NCBI GenBank assembly: GCA_000497835.1
Contig: KI547173.1
Span: 207,177 to 271,176 of the forward strand
Origin: a gamma proteobacterium L18
GTDB taxonomy: Bacteria > Pseudomonadota > Gammaproteobacteria > Pseudomonadales > Pseudomonadaceae
DNA: 64,000 nt
Reading direction: 5' to 3'
Shown: piece after piece, positions 60,170 through 64,000 of the stretch
Layout: each line of letters opens with the position of its first letter
How positions within the stretch are numbered: position 1 is the stretch's first letter
Notes under the pieces: model-generated
Told to the model about the DNA's origin: nothing
What the model saw: the letters and a program-made list of their open reading frames with translations, nothing else
The model's database searches: none
Program-made: the position numbers and the translations under genes

Positions 60170-61861
60170 TCAGAACTTCAGTGCGTTGGTCAGGTCGCCC
60201 ATGGGCTTCTGCCCGCGCGCCTTCATGGCGTCATCACGCTGCTTGAGCCCGTCCAGGGTCTCCAGCTTGAACACCCGGGTAATCAACCGCAGGATCGACG
60301 CGGTGTCATACACCGTGTGGTCCACCGTCCCCTTGCGGGCAAACGGCGACACCACCAGGGCCGGAATACGCGTGCCCGGGCCGAAGCGGTCGCCCTTGGG
60401 CGGTGCCACGTGGTCCCACCAGCCGCCGTTCTCGTCCACCGTCACCACCACCACCATGTTCTTCCACTGCGGGCTGTTGCGCAGCACCTTAAGCGCCGTG
60501 GCGATATGACGATCGCCGGCGGCCACGTCGGCGTAACCGGCGTGCATGTTGAGGTTGCCCTGGGGCTTGTAAAAGGTCACCGCCGGCAGCTTGCCCGCCG
60601 CCGCATCGGCGAAGAACGTGTTGGTGCTCAGCTCGTCACCCAGGCCGCCGTCGCGCAGACGCTTCTGGCGCTCGGCCGGGTTCTCCGGGCCCTGCTGCTT
60701 GAAGTAGTTGAACGGCTGGTGGTGGTACTGGAAATTGGGGATTTTCGGAATGCCGCCCGAATCCTTGAACTCGTTCAAGGTGGCCTGCCAGGCGCCGGCG
60801 TACCAGGCCCAGTCGATGTTCTTCTTGCTCAGCTTGTCGCCGATGTGTTCGTGGCTTTGGGGCACCAGCACGCTGGCCAGGTCAGGCTTGGAGTAGTCGG
60901 GGCGCTGGGGGTCGCGGATCCAGGTGGGCCAGTAGGGCGGCGCCATGGTGTTCACGGCGAAACCGTCCGGGGTGATTGCGCTGGGGCCGAATGCCGGGGC
61001 GCCGGTCATGGCGCTGGCCGGGGTCTTGTCCAGCGGCTTCAAGCGCGTGTCCAGCGGATCATCGCTCTGCAGCGTGGCGATCTGCTCCTTGGCTGCCGAG
61101 GTGCTGGCATTGGGGTAGAACGGCGCGGTGGCGCTGATCAGGTACTGGTGGTTCAGGAACGAGCCGCCAAAGGCGCCCTGGAAGAAGTTGTCGCACAGCA
61201 CGAACTCACGGGCCACGTCCCACAGGCGCAGCGAATACTGCGTCTGGTCGTAGTAGCCCATGGTCAGGCCACCGGAGTCGGCCCAGGCCACGAACTGGTC
61301 GTTCTTGCCGCCGTTGATCTGCATCTGGTTCTGATAGAACACGTGCCACAGGTCGCGGGTTGTCACGCCCAGGGGCAGGTCTTCCTTGTTCGGCCCCTTC
61401 AGGGCGAACGGCGCGTTGGGCAGATTCTCCTGATACTGCACCCCGGCGGGATAGGTCACGCCATCCACCGTCTGCGGGCCGATCTGCAGGGTACCGCCCC
61501 ATGCCGGTGGCAGGGTTTTGAGCAGGCTGCCGTCACGGTCGCGCTGCTGGTATTCCTCGGGCTTGAGCGACGACAGTGGCTTCTCCACGCCGGGGAAATT
61601 CCCGAACAGGTTGTTGAAGCTGCGGTTCTCGGCGTAGATCACCACCACGGTCTTCACATTGTCGGCCAGCGCCTTGTCCAACTCGGTGGGCGACAGCGGA
61701 TGCTCGTCGGCCTTGCCGCCCTGGTCATTGGTGCTGCCGCAGGCTGTCAGCGTCGCGGCACCCACGCCCAGTACAGCCACGCCACCCAGAAAACGGCGGC
61801 GGCTGGTGTCGGGCAGCAGGGGGGAGGAGGGCTGTTGCGTGTCGTCAGTCTTGTCGCTCAT
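60170..61861 (-). CDS. Tat-exported AcpA-type acid phosphatase / phospholipase C family
   Basis: 563 residues. Twin-arginine signal SRRRFLGGVAVLGVGAATLTAC, ending in a lipobox-like LTAC, so it may be a Tat lipoprotein. Phosphoesterase family (PF04185) features: VVVIYAENRSFNNLFGNFPG at the metal site, DNFFQGAFGGSFLNHQYLI, SHEHIGDKLSKKNIDWAWY, and VVTVDENGGWWDHVAPP. Francisella AcpA is the best-known relative. Likely periplasmic, releasing phosphate from esters. Start ATG 61861. Confidence 0.88.
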   Translation of the reverse strand: MSDKTDDTQQPSSPLLPDTSRRRFLGGVAVLGVGAATLTACGSTNDQGGKADEHPLSPTELDKALADNVKTVVVIYAENRSFNNLFGNFPGVEKPLSSLKPEEYQQRDRDGSLLKTLPPAWGGTLQIGPQTVDGVTYPAGVQYQENLPNAPFALKGPNKEDLPLGVTTRDLWHVFYQNQMQINGGKNDQFVAWADSGGLTMGYYDQTQYSLRLWDVAREFVLCDNFFQGAFGGSFLNHQYLISATAPFYPNASTSAAKEQIATLQSDDPLDTRLKPLDKTPASAMTGAPAFGPSAITPDGFAVNTMAPPYWPTWIRDPQRPDYSKPDLASVLVPQSHEHIGDKLSKKNIDWAWYAGAWQATLNEFKDSGGIPKIPNFQYHHQPFNYFKQQGPENPAERQKRLRDGGLGDELSTNTFFADAAAGKLPAVTFYKPQGNLNMHAGYADVAAGDRHIATALKVLRNSPQWKNMVVVVTVDENGGWWDHVAPPKGDRFGPGTRIPALVVSPFARKGTVDHTVYDTASILRLITRVFKLETLDGLKQRDDAMKARGQKPMGDLTNALKF

Positions 61862-62038
61862 TACGGCATCCCTGATAAGGCGTGACAAAAAATTACTGGC
61901 GGGGAGGCTAGCAGTGGATTGTGACGGTTATGCGGCGCGAATGTGGCAGGGCGTCTGGCGCCATGCTGGCCGGTGGGTTCGCTGAGGATCTTCAGTGAGG
62001 GACAGGGCCAGCGCAGCCTTCGGCTACGGGCGCGCCTG

Positions 62039-62461
62039 CTAGCCGGCGTACAGATCATGCTTGGGGTCGAGCCAAACCAGGAAGAAAACATGGTCTACGA
62101 AGAAACCGTGAATTCGACCATGCTCATTCGCACTGACTGCAAACTGAAAAGGAGTGGTGCTTCTCAGTTGTTCGGAAAGCTGGGCAAAGCCCTTCGGCTC
62201 CGAGGTGCATTCCCAAGCGATGGGGTGTGCGCGAATCGATGAGGACCTGTTGGCGTGAAACTCCTGGATGGTCAGCGTGCTTAACGCGCTCAGTCTTGCA
62301 ATGACCTTGCAGAAGTAATTGCTCTCACATCCCGAGTAGCGGAATTTGTCATGGGATTGCTCAATGTGCCTGAACGAGAAGGTAATGCGATGACGTGTGT
62401 CCGGTGCCCCTGCACGTATTCTCGACTCAGGCTTTTTCAGGCGTCCTGCCTTCATCCCCAT
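62039..62461 (-). CDS. Small hypothetical protein, probable toxin partner of the Panacea protein
   Basis: 140 residues, no membrane segment. Contains IQEFHANRSSSIRAHPIAWECTSEPKGF and VSANEHGRIHGFFVDHVFFLVWLDPKHDLY, rich in His, Arg and acidic residues that could form a nuclease-type active site. I do not recognise the family by name. It starts 9 nt after the Panacea gene on the same strand; in such pairs the neighbour is normally the toxin. Confidence 0.6.
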   Translation of the reverse strand: MGMKAGRLKKPESRIRAGAPDTRHRITFSFRHIEQSHDKFRYSGCESNYFCKVIARLSALSTLTIQEFHANRSSSIRAHPIAWECTSEPKGFAQLSEQLRSTTPFQFAVSANEHGRIHGFFVDHVFFLVWLDPKHDLYAG

Positions 62462-62470
62462 CTTGATCTC

Positions 62471-62935
62471 CTACTGTTCTGCCTGCGACATGTTGGCGTA
62501 GAACCTGCAGGTAAGGCCCTTGTCGATTGGCTGAGTGCAGGTTGCGTCTGATGGGAGATTGCCGCGTGCGGACCTCCAGGGTGTTTCCTGATGGGTCAGC
62601 TGCTCAAGCTCAAATCCTGAAAAACCACCGAAGACTCGGTAGACGTCTGCGAGAAATACCTCGACCTCTTGGGGTATGGACGGCTTGTCGGCGTCGCACG
62701 GTATGGGAAGCCAGCGGTATTGGCTGAACCGATGGTAGGTATCGCGGTGAACTGGCCCGTGCACCCAGGCCTCGAACGGTTCCGGTATCAGTTGCTCGCC
62801 GCCGTGCATTACCATGTGCCAGGCGTCGGCATAAAACATCAGCTTCTGAAGTTTCAGTGCGGTCAGCAGATCGCCATGTTCCTTGGCGAACCATAGAAGG
62901 TAGTCAGCGATTTCATTGGCGGTGCTGGTTGCCAT
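62471..62935 (-). CDS. Panacea (DUF4065 / SocA-like) domain protein, probable antitoxin
   Basis: 154 residues. Panacea signature: NEIADYLLWFAKEHGDLLTALKLQKLMFYADAWHMVMHG, then IPEPFEAWVHGPVHRDTYHRF. Panacea domains act as antitoxins paired with many unrelated toxins, and as proteolysis adaptors (SocA). The C-terminal 40 residues (TPWRSARGNLPSDATCTQPID) are the expected DUF4065 tail. First gene of a two-gene unit at the edge of a second integrated element. Confidence 0.82.
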   Translation of the reverse strand: MATSTANEIADYLLWFAKEHGDLLTALKLQKLMFYADAWHMVMHGGEQLIPEPFEAWVHGPVHRDTYHRFSQYRWLPIPCDADKPSIPQEVEVFLADVYRVFGGFSGFELEQLTHQETPWRSARGNLPSDATCTQPIDKGLTCRFYANMSQAEQ

Positions 62936-63044
62936 GTGTCCTCCCTGGGGGTACTTAGTGTGCGTAGCGTACGATAGGCCGGTGGGAAGGGTATGACTAT
63001 CAGTCCGCTGCTGAACTGGATGTAGGACTTTTCCGAGCGCAAAA

Positions 63045-63076
63045 AAAAAGAGCCTACCTTTCGGTAAGCTCTTTTT
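63045..63076. terminator. Bidirectional terminator
   Basis: AAAAAGAGCCTACC and GGTAAGCTCTTTTT form a 14-bp stem (one mismatch) with a TTTC loop, with an A-run on the left and a T-run on the right. Lies between the Panacea promoter and the att-like tRNA fragment. Confidence 0.85.
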
Positions 63077-63082
63077 CGTACT

Positions 63083-63107
63083 TGGTGGCTACACAGGCGT
63101 TTGAACT
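63083..63107 (-). repeat. tRNA-Met 3'-end fragment, candidate att site
   Basis: On the minus strand it reads AGTTCAAACGCCTGTGTAGC then CACCA, close to the T-arm and acceptor of a tRNA-Met(CAT)-type gene (GGTTCAAGTCCCTGTGTAGC, CACCA), but the 5' part of a tRNA is absent. Two GGGGATACA direct repeats (63158 and 63170, 12 nt apart, as in the other island) follow. Suggests the distal att of an element extending rightwards. Confidence 0.55.
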
Positions 63108-63355
63108 GGTTGATTAAGTGGCTGTTTTAATTGGGTTTGGTTGTGGCTTGTGAGTATGGGGATACACCAGGGGATACATGGTGCTCATTGCTGGAGCTTC
63201 TTGAGCGGCTTTTTGCCTTGCTGTGGTGCCTTCTCAAATTCCCGACCAGCGGCCCAGATAGGTGTCGGTTGCGTGGGTTTTCATGTCGCTAGCCATCACC
63301 TGGCCGGGGAGCGTATAACGCGCTGAGGACACGGAGCCCGAATTGCTGTGGGCGA

Positions 63356-63673
63356 TTATCGTCGAAACGGATCTCGCCTTGCTTCGCGGCGCTCATGTTC
63401 CTTGTCGATGCGCCGCATCTGGGCGTCGTTGACCGGTGCCCAGTTATCCATCCAGGGCGATTTCCGCCTCCCAGCCTCTAGGGCCTGGCGCCAGCTATAA
63501 CCGCGCATGCGCCTCATCTTGACGGTGCTCCACTTCAGGCCCCGCATCTCCGCCCAGACCATGGCCGGATGGGTTACATCATCGAGCGTTACGGGGGTGG
63601 CCCCGGCGCAAGTCGTATCGCGCAGCGGCATGCGGGGCAAGGAAACAGATTGAGTGCTGATCGACGTGTGCAT
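63356..63673 (-). CDS. Hypothetical phage-type protein
   Basis: 105 residues from ATG 63673 (TTG 63679 is the alternative). Small basic protein: WAEMRGLKWSTVKMRRMRGYSWRQALEAG, a tryptophan/arginine pattern seen in small DNA-binding-like proteins of Pseudomonas prophages. The C-terminus is very charged (RRIDKEHERREARRDPFRR). Probably belongs to the element beginning near 63107. Confidence 0.6.
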   Translation of the reverse strand: MHTSISTQSVSLPRMPLRDTTCAGATPVTLDDVTHPAMVWAEMRGLKWSTVKMRRMRGYSWRQALEAGRRKSPWMDNWAPVNDAQMRRIDKEHERREARRDPFRR

Positions 63674-63751
63674 GTTCAAGCCATCCAGGTTATCCAGATG
63701 GCTTGAATCTATGTGACTGGAATTTGAGGTGTGACTGGATAGGGCGCTGGG

Positions 63752-63982
63752 TCAGTCCGGGCGAGCGAATCCTTCGATGATCCAGACAAAAGCGGCGCCA
63801 ATGGCGTAGAGGGTGATGACGGGGACTGCTCCCCATTGGAGTATCGCCAAAAGATTCACAGCCAGTGGATGGCCGGTGGAGAAAAATAAAGCGCTTGTCA
63901 GGCAGAGCCAAACGACCGATAGCACCAGCCACGCCCGTCGAAATCCTCGCTTATACGCAAACCTGACTCGAACGTTTTGCAT
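63752..63982 (-). CDS. Small two-helix membrane protein
   Basis: 76 residues, start ATG 63982. Basic N-terminus (MQNVRVRFAYKRGFRR) and two membrane helices (AWLVLSVVWLCLTSALFF and LLAILQWGAVPVITLYAIGAAFVWI). No family recognised. Close upstream of the phage-type gene on the same strand, near the window edge; possibly part of the second integrated element. Confidence 0.55.
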   Translation of the reverse strand: MQNVRVRFAYKRGFRRAWLVLSVVWLCLTSALFFSTGHPLAVNLLAILQWGAVPVITLYAIGAAFVWIIEGFARPD

Positions 63983-64000
63983 GGTGCCCCCTTCTGTAGA

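Noticed and set aside
60317..61885. 522-codon open frame opposite the acid phosphatase
   Set aside because: Antisense shadow; the minus-strand frame has a Tat signal and family motifs.
63182..63355. Possible integrase C-terminal remnant to the right of the tRNA-Met fragment
   Set aside because: A minus-strand reading ends DTYLGRWSGI, but no tyrosine-recombinase motif can be seen.

Overview
This window is a chromosomal segment of a Pseudomonas, most probably of the P. putida group. The evidence is the high-GC codon use, the gene order (murJ-ribF-ileS-lspA-fkpB-ispH, the fimU-pilV-pilW-pilX-pilY1-pilE minor pilins, pilSR, bamD/rluD/pgeF/clpB, pilBCD-coaE-yacG, nadC/ampDE and the fru operon), and many intergenic REP pairs of the type GTGGGAGCGGG...CCCGCGAA. 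Assignments come from reading the translations and motifs; no database search was run.

Layout. 1-5976: end of murJ, then a tightly packed ribF-ileS-lspA-fkpB-ispH operon. 5956-12389: type IV pilus minor-pilin locus, with a divergent fimT-like gene facing a fimU-pilV-W-X-Y1-E operon; then thiO and a 131-bp tandem repeat. 14006-17164: pilSR on the minus strand with a small zinc-ribbon-like membrane protein. 17354-23066: bamD, divergent rluD-pgeF, and clpB behind a sigma32-like promoter. 23338-23937: tRNA-Asn-Pro-Lys-Pro. 24010-26258: a compact hutH-hutC operon whose operator fills the promoter spacer. 26697-31184: ndh, small conserved proteins, yacG and coaE. 31181-35644: pilD, pilC, pilB and the divergent pilA with a consensus sigma54 promoter, the likely target of PilR.

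35823-45358 is a 9.5-kb integrative element inserted in the 3' end of tRNA-Thr(CGT). A tyrosine integrase lies next to the tRNA, a 20-bp copy of the tRNA end lies at the far side, and paired GTGGTAAC repeats sit near both ends. Its cargo includes an oxidoreductase/HxlR pair, a possible Rep-like winged-helix protein, two decayed phage-regulator genes (KilA-N and Rha-like) each carrying a -1 frameshift, a glutathione transferase, a serine recombinase with an array of hexamer sites, and an AT-richer two-gene unit (cytosolic protein plus 4-TM membrane protein) whose architecture recalls RexA/RexB and is my best candidate for an undescribed defence system. Two hypothetical genes close the element.

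45362-61861: a NUDIX hydrolase, an EAL phosphodiesterase, nadC, a DUF1631 protein, ampD-ampE, a TatD-family hydrolase, and cra with the divergent fructose PTS operon fruB-fruK-fruA, followed by a Tat-exported AcpA-type phosphatase. 62039-62935: a Panacea-domain gene followed by a small unknown gene, a probable toxin-antitoxin module. At 63083-63107 a fragment resembling a tRNA-Met 3' end, followed by paired GGGGATACA repeats, suggests the edge of a second integrated element that continues beyond the window.
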